Positions 1 through 6,380 of a DNA stretch of 9,060 nt are shown here, in pieces. The position numbers and the translations under genes are program-made. This DNA comes from Paracoccaceae bacterium. GTDB lineage: Bacteria > Pseudomonadota > Alphaproteobacteria > Rhodobacterales > Rhodobacteraceae. The stretch covers positions 1 through 9,060 of the forward strand of contig JALXER010000405.1 in the NCBI GenBank assembly GCA_027069385.1, given 5' to 3'. Positions within the stretch are counted from its first letter, which is position 1, and each line of letters opens with the position of its first letter. The notes under the pieces were generated by a model that worked only from the letters and a program-made list of their open reading frames with translations, ran no database searches and was not told the origin of the DNA.

Positions 1-805
1 CAAGGAAAGTCTGGTTTGCGCGGGAGACCTGCTGCTGGCCACCTGTGCCGCCCATGGCACCACCCTGCTACCCGTTGACAGCGAGCATTCGGCGCTGTTC
101 CAGTCGCTCGGGACCGAACCGCGCCGCGCCATCCGGCGGCTGATCATCACCGCTTCGGGCGGGCCGTTCAAAGACTGGAATCTGGAGCGTATGCGCAACG
201 CCACGCTGGCGCAGGCGGTTAACCATCCGAAATGGGATATGGGGCAACGCATTTCCATTGACTCGGCCACGTTGTTTAACAAGGCGCTGGAACTGATTGA
301 AGCCAAAGTGCTTTTTGACGTTATGCCCGCGCAAATAGAGGCGGTGATCCACCCGCAGGCCATCATCCATTCGATGGTGGAATATGTGGATAGCGCCATA
401 ATCGCGCAACTGGGCACCCCCGATATGCGCGGGGCCATCGGCTATGCGCTGCACTGGCCCGAGCGTAAACCGCTGCCCGTCGCGCCGCTCGATTTCACCA
501 CTTTGTCCGACCTCAGCTTTGCCGCGCCCGACACCACGCGCTTTCCCGCCCTGCGCCTTGCGCGGCGGGTGATGCAGGATGGCGGCCTGTCCGGCGCGGT
601 GCTGAACGCCGCCAAAGAGGCCGCGATGGATGCCTTTATCGCCGGACGGGCCGGGTTTCTGCAAATGGCGGAACTGGTTGAATACGCGCTGGACCATCCC
701 CAACTGACCTATGTGACCGGCGCTGAACAATCTGATATACAAGCGGTCATGCAGGCAGATTCGCTGGCCCGTCAGGTGGTCAATGAACGCATAGCGAAAG
801 GCTAA
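1..805 (+). CDS. dxr: 1-deoxy-D-xylulose 5-phosphate reductoisomerase, 3' part
   Basis: This is the C-terminal 267 residues of DXR, cut by the window edge; reading is in frame from base 2 and ends at TAA 803-805. DXR is the cytoplasmic NADPH-dependent enzyme that makes 2-C-methyl-D-erythritol 4-phosphate in the non-mevalonate isoprenoid pathway. The first visible residues, KESLV, match the family motif that begins near residue 125 of the E. coli enzyme, so only the NADPH-binding domain is missing. Still visible are the metal-binding PVDSEH motif (D and E), TASGGPF, the flexible-loop HPKWDMG with its His and Trp, and the IDSATLFNKALE segment carrying the Ser, Asn, Lys and Glu that bind substrate and metal. 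The ATG at 191 is internal and not the start. The stop lies 3 bases before rseP, the usual dxr-rseP adjacency. No frameshift or lost catalytic residue is seen. Confidence 0.97.
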   Translation, partial: KESLVCAGDLLLATCAAHGTTLLPVDSEHSALFQSLGTEPRRAIRRLIITASGGPFKDWNLERMRNATLAQAVNHPKWDMGQRISIDSATLFNKALELIEAKVLFDVMPAQIEAVIHPQAIIHSMVEYVDSAIIAQLGTPDMRGAIGYALHWPERKPLPVAPLDFTTLSDLSFAAPDTTRFPALRLARRVMQDGGLSGAVLNAAKEAAMDAFIAGRAGFLQMAELVEYALDHPQLTYVTGAEQSDIQAVMQADSLARQVVNERIAKG

Positions 806-808
806 TCC

Positions 809-2134
809 ATGGAATTTCTGGCCCAGATCGGCGAATTTGTTACCACGTTGATCGCGTTTACCATTGTGATCAGCATTGTGGTCAGCGTTCACGAATACGG
901 TCACTATATCGTGGCGCGCTGGGTGGGGATCCATGCCGAGGTGTTCTCGCTGGGGTTTGGCAAGGTGCTGGCCTCGCGGACCGACAAACGCGGCACGGTC
1001 TGGCAGATTGCCGCGATTCCGCTAGGCGGCTATGTCAAGTTTCTGGGCGACAAGGATGCCAGCTCGGCCACCGATGAACAGGCCATGGAGCAGATGAACG
1101 AATACGACCGGCGGCGCAGTTTTCCGGCGGCGGCGGTGTGGCGGCGCGCGCTGGCCGTGGCGGCGGGGCCGTTTGCCAACTTTGCCCTGTCGATTACGGT
1201 ATTTGCCGGTCTGGCCATGTGGCAGGGCGTCAGCGCGCCGCTGCCTACGGTGGGCCAGATCGCCCCCTTGCCCTATGAAGTACCCCTGCAACCCGGGGAC
1301 CGGATTGTCGGGGTGAACGGGCAGGCGGTTGAATCTTACGGTGACCTGTTCCGGATCATCAACGCGTTGCCCGAACCGGGTGATCTGGTCATGCAGGTTG
1401 AACGTGACGGCGATACCCTGAACCTGACCGTGCCGTGGCTGCTGCCCCCGCTGATCAGCGCCGTAGACCCCCTGACCCCCGCCAACGAGGCCGGACTGCA
1501 AGCCGGTGACCTGATCCTGTCGGTGGACGGCCAGACGATCATTGCATTCGAGGAACTGCGCGGCATCATCGAACAAAAAGAAGAACAGCCGCTGCCCATA
1601 CAGGTTTTGCGCGATGGCAAGGTGCTGGACCTGACCCTGATCCCGCGAATGCAGGATTATCCCAATAACCAAAACGGCTTTGACCGACGCGTGATGATCG
1701 GGGTGCACGGCGAGTATTATTTCGATTTTGCAACAATAACGCCCAATCCGCTAGTCGCGCTGGAAATCGGCGCGTCGAACACATGGTATGTGATAACATC
1801 GTCGCTTAACGGTTTGAAACATATGATTTTTGGCAATGTCAGCCCCAGAAATCTTTCCGGCCCGATCGGCATTGCCCGGGTTTCGGGCGCGGTGGTCAGG
1901 CAAAATGCCATAGATTACATCGGTTTGATAGCAATGATCTCTACCGCTATAGGATTCCTCAATCTTTTCCCGATTCCGGTTCTGGATGGCGGCCATTTGG
2001 CGACTTTTGTGTACGAAGCATTGCGCGGTCGCCCGCCCAACCCGAAATTTATGCAGGTGTTTATGACAATAGGACTCGTCTTGGTGCTGTCTTTGATGGT
2101 ATTTGCTACCTATAACGACATTCTGCGGTTTTAA
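809..2134 (+). CDS. rseP: RseP/MmpA-type site-2 zinc metalloprotease (M50)
   Basis: This 441-residue inner-membrane protease is close to the usual RseP length (about 450). The first membrane segment holds the zinc site HEYGH (H28, E29, H32). Two PDZ domains follow on the periplasmic side, at about residues 157-210 (with QPGDRIVGVNG) and 224-280 (with LQAGDLILSVDG). The conserved NLSGPIGIA stretch and the second active-site segment NLFPIPVLDGGH (N385, D393) come next, then a final hydrophobic helix. Family members cut anti-sigma factors or other membrane substrates after a first cleavage; the Caulobacter homologue MmpA degrades the polarity protein PodJ. The local substrate is unknown. The ATG is supported by GAAAGG at 796-801, seven bases upstream. 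The last third is AT-richer and uses ATA repeatedly, unlike the first two thirds. Confidence 0.97.
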   Translation: MEFLAQIGEFVTTLIAFTIVISIVVSVHEYGHYIVARWVGIHAEVFSLGFGKVLASRTDKRGTVWQIAAIPLGGYVKFLGDKDASSATDEQAMEQMNEYDRRRSFPAAAVWRRALAVAAGPFANFALSITVFAGLAMWQGVSAPLPTVGQIAPLPYEVPLQPGDRIVGVNGQAVESYGDLFRIINALPEPGDLVMQVERDGDTLNLTVPWLLPPLISAVDPLTPANEAGLQAGDLILSVDGQTIIAFEELRGIIEQKEEQPLPIQVLRDGKVLDLTLIPRMQDYPNNQNGFDRRVMIGVHGEYYFDFATITPNPLVALEIGASNTWYVITSSLNGLKHMIFGNVSPRNLSGPIGIARVSGAVVRQNAIDYIGLIAMISTAIGFLNLFPIPVLDGGHLATFVYEALRGRPPNPKFMQVFMTIGLVLVLSLMVFATYNDILRF

Positions 2135-2147
2135 GCCGCGATAATGA

Positions 2148-2161
2148 CCGGGAAAACCCGG
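2148..2161 (+). other. short GC hairpin between rseP and bamA
   Basis: CCGGG at 2148-2152 and CCCGG at 2157-2161 can pair perfectly around an AAAA loop. The sequence after it is CTTTAG, which is too poor in T for a convincing terminator. It lies in the only noticeable gap of the operon, 25 bases before the bamA start. It could weakly attenuate read-through, stabilise or process the message, or mean nothing. Confidence 0.35.
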
Positions 2162-2186
2162 CTTTAGTGAACAAGGCGGATGGAAG

Positions 2187-4520
2187 ATGAGTGCGATTTT
2201 ACGTGAAAAAAACCTGCTAAAGGGTTTAATAACATCGATTTTTCTTGGGGCATCCACAGCAGCAACTTTTACGGCGATTCCTGAACCGGCACTGGCGCAG
2301 GCCTCGGGGCGATTCTCTTCGATTCTTGTTGCGGGGAATCAGGCGATTCCCGACGAGACGGTTATTTCCTTCTCGGGGCTTCAGCCGGGTACGAGCATAA
2401 GCGCCGATGATATCAACGAGGCCTTGCGCCGGCTATATGCGTCGGGGCTGTTTGCCAGCGTCGATATTCGTGCCGCCGCCGGTCGTCTGGTGATCGCCGT
2501 GGTGGAAAATCCCACCATCGGCATTGTCAATTTCGAGGGCAACCGTGACCTGTCGGATTCGGACCTTGCCGCGATTGTCAGTTCGCAGGCCCGCCATCCG
2601 CTCAACACCGCCACCATAGAGGCCGACGCGCGTCGGATCACCAACGCCTATCTGGCCCGCAGCCAATACGCCGCCGAGGTGACCCCGACCATTATCAACC
2701 TGCCCGACGGGCGCGCCAATCTGGTGTTTCAGGTAAGCGAAGGCCGTACCGACCACATTGAAAGCATCAATATCGTCGGCAACCGACACTATACAGACCG
2801 CCGGTTGCGCCGCGCCATGGGCGGGGCTGAATCAGGGTTTTTGAACATCCTTTACAACTCGGACAATTTCAACGCCGAGGCGGCCAATGCCGACCGGCAG
2901 GCGCTGGAGAATTTCTACCGCGAGCGCGGGTTTCCCGATGTGGTCGTTACCTCGGGGGTTTCAGAATTCGCGCTGGACCGCAACGGGTTTTTCCTGACCT
3001 ATACGGTGCAGGAAGGCGGCAGGTTCGATTTTGGTCAAGCCAGCGTGACGACCGAGATCGAAGGGCTGGACGCGCAATCTTTTGCCCGCGAATTCCGTAT
3101 CCGCTCGGGGCATCGCTATCAGGCCTCCAAGGTCAATGACGCCGTGGACGCCATCGAATTGGAGGCCGCGCGTCGCGGCATGCCGTTCCTGCGCGCGGTG
3201 CCCAGACTGATAAAGAACGAGGCCGACGGCACCGTCGATGTCGAATTCCAACTGGTCAACAGCCGCCGGATTTATGTGGAACGGATCGATATTCGCGGCA
3301 ACTCGGAAACTCTGGACCGGGTCATCCGGCGTGAATTCGATATGGCGGAAGGGGATGCGTTCAACGCCCGTAAAATGCGCGAGGCCGAAGCGGCCATTCG
3401 CGCGTTGCGGTTCTTTTCGGGCATGTCGGTTTCGGTGCGTCAGGGGTCCAGCCCCGACAAGGCGATTATCGAGGTGGACGTTCAGGATGCCTCTACCGGC
3501 CAGTTCAGTTTCGGCGCGGCCTATTCGACCGATAACGGTTTTTCCGGCACCTTCAGCGTGAAAGAGCGCAACTTTCTGGGGCGCGGCCAACGGTTTGACC
3601 TGTCGATCAACTATGGTGAAAAGAACAAGGTGATCAGCTTTGGCTTTACCGAGCCGCACCTGTTCGACCGCGATCTTTCCGCGGGTTTCGACATCTATTT
3701 CCGCCGCAGCGACCGGCCTGAATCCTCGTTCCAGACCACCGATTACGGGTTCAATGTCGATCTGGGCTTCCCGCTTAGCGACCGGACCAGCATGACATTG
3801 GGCTATGAACTGGTTAGCGAAAAGATCCGCGACACCACCGCCGATACCTCGCCGATTATCGTTGCCGATCTGGGAACCGAGCTGCGCTCAGCGGTCAGTT
3901 TCGGGCTGGTCTATGACCATCGCGACAATCCAATCCAGACCGCCAACGGCTATATCCTGCGCTTCGGGGCAAGCTATGCCGGTCTTGGGGGCAGCACCAA
4001 CTATGTCAAGGCAACCGGACGGGCCAAGGGCTATATCGGGCTGTTTGACGATGCGGTTATTCTGACGGCAGATATCGAAGGCGGGGCCTTGTTCTCGCTC
4101 GACGGGGACCCGTCACGCATTACCGACCGGTTCTTTCTGGGCGGTACGTCGTTTCGCGGTTTTGCGGTTGGCGGGCTTGGGCCGCGTGACAATGACGGGC
4201 TGAACGTCAACGATTCGCTCGGAGGCAACTATTTTGCGGTTGCACGCCTTGATGCGTCTTTCCCGATAGGCTTGCCGCGTGACCTTGGTATCCGTGGCGG
4301 CATCTTTGTCGATGCCGGTTCGGTCTGGGGTATGGACGGCTCGCCGGTGGGGGCCAGCGGGGCGATCGATACCTCGATGCAGCTTCGTGCCTCGGCGGGT
4401 GTGGCGCTCTATTGGGATACGCCGCTTGGGCCGCTGGTGTTCAACTGGGCCAACCCGTTCCTGAAAGTGACCGGAGACGAAACGCAGACCTTTACAGTAT
4501 CGGTTCAAACATCGTTCTAG
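2187..4520 (+). CDS. bamA: BamA outer-membrane protein assembly factor (Omp85)
   Basis: This 777-residue precursor is the central subunit of the BAM complex, which folds beta-barrel proteins into the outer membrane. An N-terminal signal peptide has basic residues, a hydrophobic core and an ALA-QA cleavage region near residues 35-39. Five POTRA domains follow, with starts at about residues 42, 112, 190, 277 and 362; VNFEGN, INIVGN and IDIRGN mark the typical strand-turn of POTRA 2, 3 and 5. The barrel begins near residue 438. The conserved barrel loop-6 motif appears as FRGF (residues 656-659, key Arg 657), and the protein ends in Phe, as the beta-signal requires. AAGGCGGA at 2173-2180 gives a ribosome site six bases before ATG. 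Skp follows 8 bases after the stop and would deliver substrates. The 5' end has an unusual GANTC cluster, entered separately. Confidence 0.97.
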   Translation: MSAILREKNLLKGLITSIFLGASTAATFTAIPEPALAQASGRFSSILVAGNQAIPDETVISFSGLQPGTSISADDINEALRRLYASGLFASVDIRAAAGRLVIAVVENPTIGIVNFEGNRDLSDSDLAAIVSSQARHPLNTATIEADARRITNAYLARSQYAAEVTPTIINLPDGRANLVFQVSEGRTDHIESINIVGNRHYTDRRLRRAMGGAESGFLNILYNSDNFNAEAANADRQALENFYRERGFPDVVVTSGVSEFALDRNGFFLTYTVQEGGRFDFGQASVTTEIEGLDAQSFAREFRIRSGHRYQASKVNDAVDAIELEAARRGMPFLRAVPRLIKNEADGTVDVEFQLVNSRRIYVERIDIRGNSETLDRVIRREFDMAEGDAFNARKMREAEAAIRALRFFSGMSVSVRQGSSPDKAIIEVDVQDASTGQFSFGAAYSTDNGFSGTFSVKERNFLGRGQRFDLSINYGEKNKVISFGFTEPHLFDRDLSAGFDIYFRRSDRPESSFQTTDYGFNVDLGFPLSDRTSMTLGYELVSEKIRDTTADTSPIIVADLGTELRSAVSFGLVYDHRDNPIQTANGYILRFGASYAGLGGSTNYVKATGRAKGYIGLFDDAVILTADIEGGALFSLDGDPSRITDRFFLGGTSFRGFAVGGLGPRDNDGLNVNDSLGGNYFAVARLDASFPIGLPRDLGIRGGIFVDAGSVWGMDGSPVGASGAIDTSMQLRASAGVALYWDTPLGPLVFNWANPFLKVTGDETQTFTVSVQTSF
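2273..2349. repeat. three spaced GGCGATTC copies within a GANTC cluster
   Basis: GGCGATTC occurs at 2273-2280, 2308-2315 and 2342-2349, with starts 35 and 34 bases apart. Two more GANTC sites (GATTC 2321-2325 and GAATC 2336-2340) lie between them, making five GANTC sites in 74 bases. The middle 8-mer is read in a different codon frame from the other two, so a repeated peptide does not explain the pattern. GANTC is the target of the alphaproteobacterial cell-cycle methyltransferase CcrM. The repeat is directly visible; any regulatory role for it is inference. Confidence 0.5.
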
Positions 4521-4524
4521 GGGG
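4519..4524 (+). promoter_or_regulatory. ribosome binding site that fixes the skp start
   Basis: AGGGGG overlaps the last two bases of the bamA TAG stop and lies four bases before the ATG at 4529. It favours that ATG, which opens a clean signal peptide, over the in-frame ATG at 4412, which would sit deep inside bamA and bury the signal peptide in the chain. Confidence 0.6.
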
Positions 4525-4528
4525 CTGG

Positions 4529-5080
4529 ATGCGGTTTATTGGCATCACGATTGCATGGATTGCGCTTGCACTTGGTGTGCAAGCGCAAGAATTTCCGATC
4601 AGTCGTGTTACCCAGCTTCTGGTGATCAATCAGGAGCAATTGCTGCTGGATTCCGAACTTGGCAAGCATATTCTTGCCTTGGAGGAAGAAGAAAAAAACG
4701 CCCTGCTGGCCGAAGGCAGCCGCATCAGCGAAGAATTTGTCGCCGAGGAACTGGAACTTACCGAAAAGCGTGACCAGCTGCCGCCAGAAGAATTTCGCCA
4801 ATTGGCCGAAGCCTTTGATGCAAAGGTCGTGGCCATGCGCGCCCAGCAGGACCAAAGCGACCGGGCGCAAATCGCCCGGAACGAGGCGCGCCGCCGCCAG
4901 TTTTTCCAGATTGCCGTGCCGGTTCTGGGGGCGATCATGCGAAAATACAACGCCGTTGCTATTCTTGACCGGCGCTCGGTACTGATATTTGACACCAACC
5001 TCGATATCACGCAAGAAGCTATCAATCGACTCGATCAGGAATACGCCGACAATCCGGATATTCTTGAGCCTCAACAATAA
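4529..5080 (+). CDS. skp: OmpH/Skp family periplasmic chaperone
   Basis: This 183-residue precursor belongs to the OmpH/Skp family, whose trimers hold unfolded outer-membrane proteins in the periplasm and pass them to BamA. The signal peptide is short, with a single Arg at position 2 and probable cleavage after the VQA tripeptide (residue 19). The mature protein opens with the family beta-strand (LLVINQEQLL). A long charged helical stretch follows, rich in Glu, Arg, Gln and Ala (about residues 45-130), which would form the coiled-coil tentacles. It closes with a second hydrophobic part containing the conserved ILDRRSVLIF strand. The open frame extends back to 4412 inside bamA, but the ribosome site and signal peptide select 4529. 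Position between bamA and fabZ matches the E. coli order except that lpxD is absent. A strong hairpin covers codons 11-20. Skp orthologues diverge strongly in sequence, so the family call is firmer than strict orthology. Confidence 0.88.
   Translation: MRFIGITIAWIALALGVQAQEFPISRVTQLLVINQEQLLLDSELGKHILALEEEEKNALLAEGSRISEEFVAEELELTEKRDQLPPEEFRQLAEAFDAKVVAMRAQQDQSDRAQIARNEARRRQFFQIAVPVLGAIMRKYNAVAILDRRSVLIFDTNLDITQEAINRLDQEYADNPDILEPQQ
4560..4588 (+). repeat. perfect 12-bp inverted repeat in the skp signal-peptide codons
   Basis: TTGCGCTTGCAC at 4560-4571 is the exact reverse complement of GTGCAAGCGCAA at 4577-4588, with a five-base TTGGT loop. It spans codons 11 to 20 of skp, from the hydrophobic core to the residue just after the probable cleavage site. 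No T tract follows on either strand, so it is not a standard terminator. In the message it would form a stable stem starting 32 bases inside the gene. Codon choice for an Ala/Leu-rich signal peptide could produce part of it by chance. Confidence 0.7.
4861..4879 (+). repeat. 7-bp GC-only inverted repeat within skp
   Basis: CCGGGCG at 4861-4867 pairs with CGCCCGG at 4873-4879 around a CAAAT loop. All seven pairs are G:C. It lies in the coiled-coil coding part of skp. In GC-rich coding DNA such a stem may be chance; no T tract follows. Confidence 0.35.
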
Positions 5081-5094
5081 TAAAGGAACCCAAT

Positions 5095-5571
5095 ATGAGC
5101 GACGCCGAAACAGCGACAAAACCCCTGAATTTCGATATTCATCAGGTCAAAAACCTGATCCCGCACCGGTATCCGTTCCTGATGATTGACGGCATGAAAG
5201 ACGTGGTTTTGGGCAAAAGCGCGGTCGGAATCAAGAATGTGTCGGTCAATGAACCGCATTTCGAGGGCCATTTCCCCGATAAACCGATCATGCCCGGCGT
5301 CCTGATCGTAGAGGCCATGGCCCAGACCGCCAGCGCGATGGTGGTTGAAACCCTGCAAATCCAGAATGACGACCCGCTGGTGTATTTTATGTCCATGGAC
5401 CGGACCAAGTTTCGCAAACTGGTGCAACCGGGTGATCAGCTTGAACTGCACGTCTCGGTTCTGCGCCATCGTGGCAAGGTCTGGAAATTCTGGGGCGAGG
5501 GCAAGGTGAACGGCGAAATCGTTGCCGAAACCGAGTTTACCGCCATGATTATCATGCCCGAGGACCGCTGA
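5095..5571 (+). CDS. fabZ: 3-hydroxyacyl-[acyl-carrier-protein] dehydratase FabZ
   Basis: This 158-residue cytoplasmic hot-dog-fold enzyme dehydrates 3-hydroxyacyl-ACP to trans-2-enoyl-ACP in fatty acid elongation. It competes with LpxA for 3-hydroxyacyl-ACP, and the two genes are adjacent here. The LIPHRYPFLMID motif lies at residues 21-32. The active-site segment EGHFPDKPIMPGVLIVEAMAQ begins at residue 57 and contains the catalytic pair H59 and E73, 14 residues apart as in the family (H54 and E68 in E. coli). Asp 62 stands where many members have Gly, a tolerated variant. AAAGGA at 5082-5087 lies seven bases before ATG and is the clearest ribosome site of the cluster. The gene begins 14 bases after skp, and its TGA lies 3 bases before lpxA. 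The length fits the family. Confidence 0.97.
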   Translation: MSDAETATKPLNFDIHQVKNLIPHRYPFLMIDGMKDVVLGKSAVGIKNVSVNEPHFEGHFPDKPIMPGVLIVEAMAQTASAMVVETLQIQNDDPLVYFMSMDRTKFRKLVQPGDQLELHVSVLRHRGKVWKFWGEGKVNGEIVAETEFTAMIIMPEDR

Positions 5572-5574
5572 ACC

Positions 5575-6378
5575 GTGATCGACCCCAGCGCAAACATTCA
5601 CCCGAATGCGGTGATCGATGCGGGCGCGACGGTTGGCGCGGGCTGTTCGATCGGGCCGTTTTGCTCGGTCGGGGCAGGGGTGGTGCTGGGGCGCAATGTG
5701 ACGCTCAAAAGCCATGTCGCGCTGGCCGGAGATACGCAAATTGGCGATGAAACGGTGATCTGGCCATTCGCCTCGGTTGGCTCGCAGCCCCAGGATCTGA
5801 AATTTGCCGGTGAGAAAACCAGACTGGTGATCGGCAAGCGCAATATGATTCGCGAAAGCACCTCTATCAACCCGGGCACAAAAGGCGGTGGCGGCATAAC
5901 CCGTATCGGCGACGATTGCCTGTTTATGCTCGGCTCGCATGTGGGGCATGATTGCACGGTTGGCAACGGGGTGGTCATGGCCAACAACGTTGCGCTGGCC
6001 GGTCATGTAGAGGTCGGGGATGGCGCGGTGATTGGTGGCTTGTCGGGGGTGCACCAGTTTTGCCGCGTCGGGCGCGGGGCGATTATCGGGGCTTCGGTGA
6101 TTGTGGTTACGGATGTGATTCCGTTCGGCTCGGTGGTGGATGAACGCGCCCGACTGGCGGGCCTGAATCTGGTCGGGCTGAAACGGCGCGGGCTGGATCG
6201 GGCGCAAATCCACGCGCTGCGCCACGCCTATCATGCGCTGTTTTATGGCGAGGGCACCCTAAAGGAACGGGCCGAAAAGCTGCTGCTGGAAAAGGATGAC
6301 CCGCTGATTGCCGAGATGGTTGAATTTGTGTTGGCTGACACGACGCGTTCAATCTGCACCCCCAAGCGAGAGTCCTGA
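5575..6378 (+). CDS. lpxA: UDP-N-acetylglucosamine O-acyltransferase LpxA
   Basis: This 267-residue enzyme carries out the first step of lipid A synthesis, moving a 3-hydroxyacyl chain from ACP to the 3-OH of UDP-GlcNAc. The N-terminal two thirds are hexapeptide repeats (I/V-G-x-x-x-x) that form the left-handed beta-helix. From the GTG start, numbering is collinear with E. coli LpxA: K76 in DLKFAGE, H122 and catalytic H125 in SHVGHDCTVG, H144 in LAGH, H160 in HQFC and the GLKRRG segment near 200-206. This agreement strongly supports GTG 5575 as the start. Residue 173, part of the acyl-length ruler (Gly in E. coli), is Ala here. Residues 99-100 read Asn-Pro where E. coli has His-Arg. The gene starts 3 bases after fabZ and ends 2 bases before lpxI, so translation is probably coupled. 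No strong Shine-Dalgarno is seen. Confidence 0.97.
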   Translation: MIDPSANIHPNAVIDAGATVGAGCSIGPFCSVGAGVVLGRNVTLKSHVALAGDTQIGDETVIWPFASVGSQPQDLKFAGEKTRLVIGKRNMIRESTSINPGTKGGGGITRIGDDCLFMLGSHVGHDCTVGNGVVMANNVALAGHVEVGDGAVIGGLSGVHQFCRVGRGAIIGASVIVVTDVIPFGSVVDERARLAGLNLVGLKRRGLDRAQIHALRHAYHALFYGEGTLKERAEKLLLEKDDPLIAEMVEFVLADTTRSICTPKRES

Positions 6379-6380
6379 AC

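Noticed and set aside
4412..4528. Upstream in-frame start for skp inside bamA
   Set aside because: It would put about 39 residues before a clean signal peptide and overlap bamA by more than 100 bases. AGGGGG and the ATG at 4529 fit better.
5869..5874. Asn-Pro at LpxA residues 99-100 in place of the E. coli His-Arg
   Set aside because: The NPGT form is, as far as I recall, common in alphaproteobacterial LpxA, and all key histidines are present, so it is probably an ordinary lineage variant.
5071..6234. Long open frame on the minus strand opposite fabZ and lpxA (387 codons)
   Set aside because: Its codons are exactly registered with those of fabZ and lpxA, so it is open because TTA, CTA and TCA are rare in those genes. 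The translation is His/Arg-rich with no recognisable domain. The same reason removes the minus frames at 68-934, 6243-7322 and 6929-7951.
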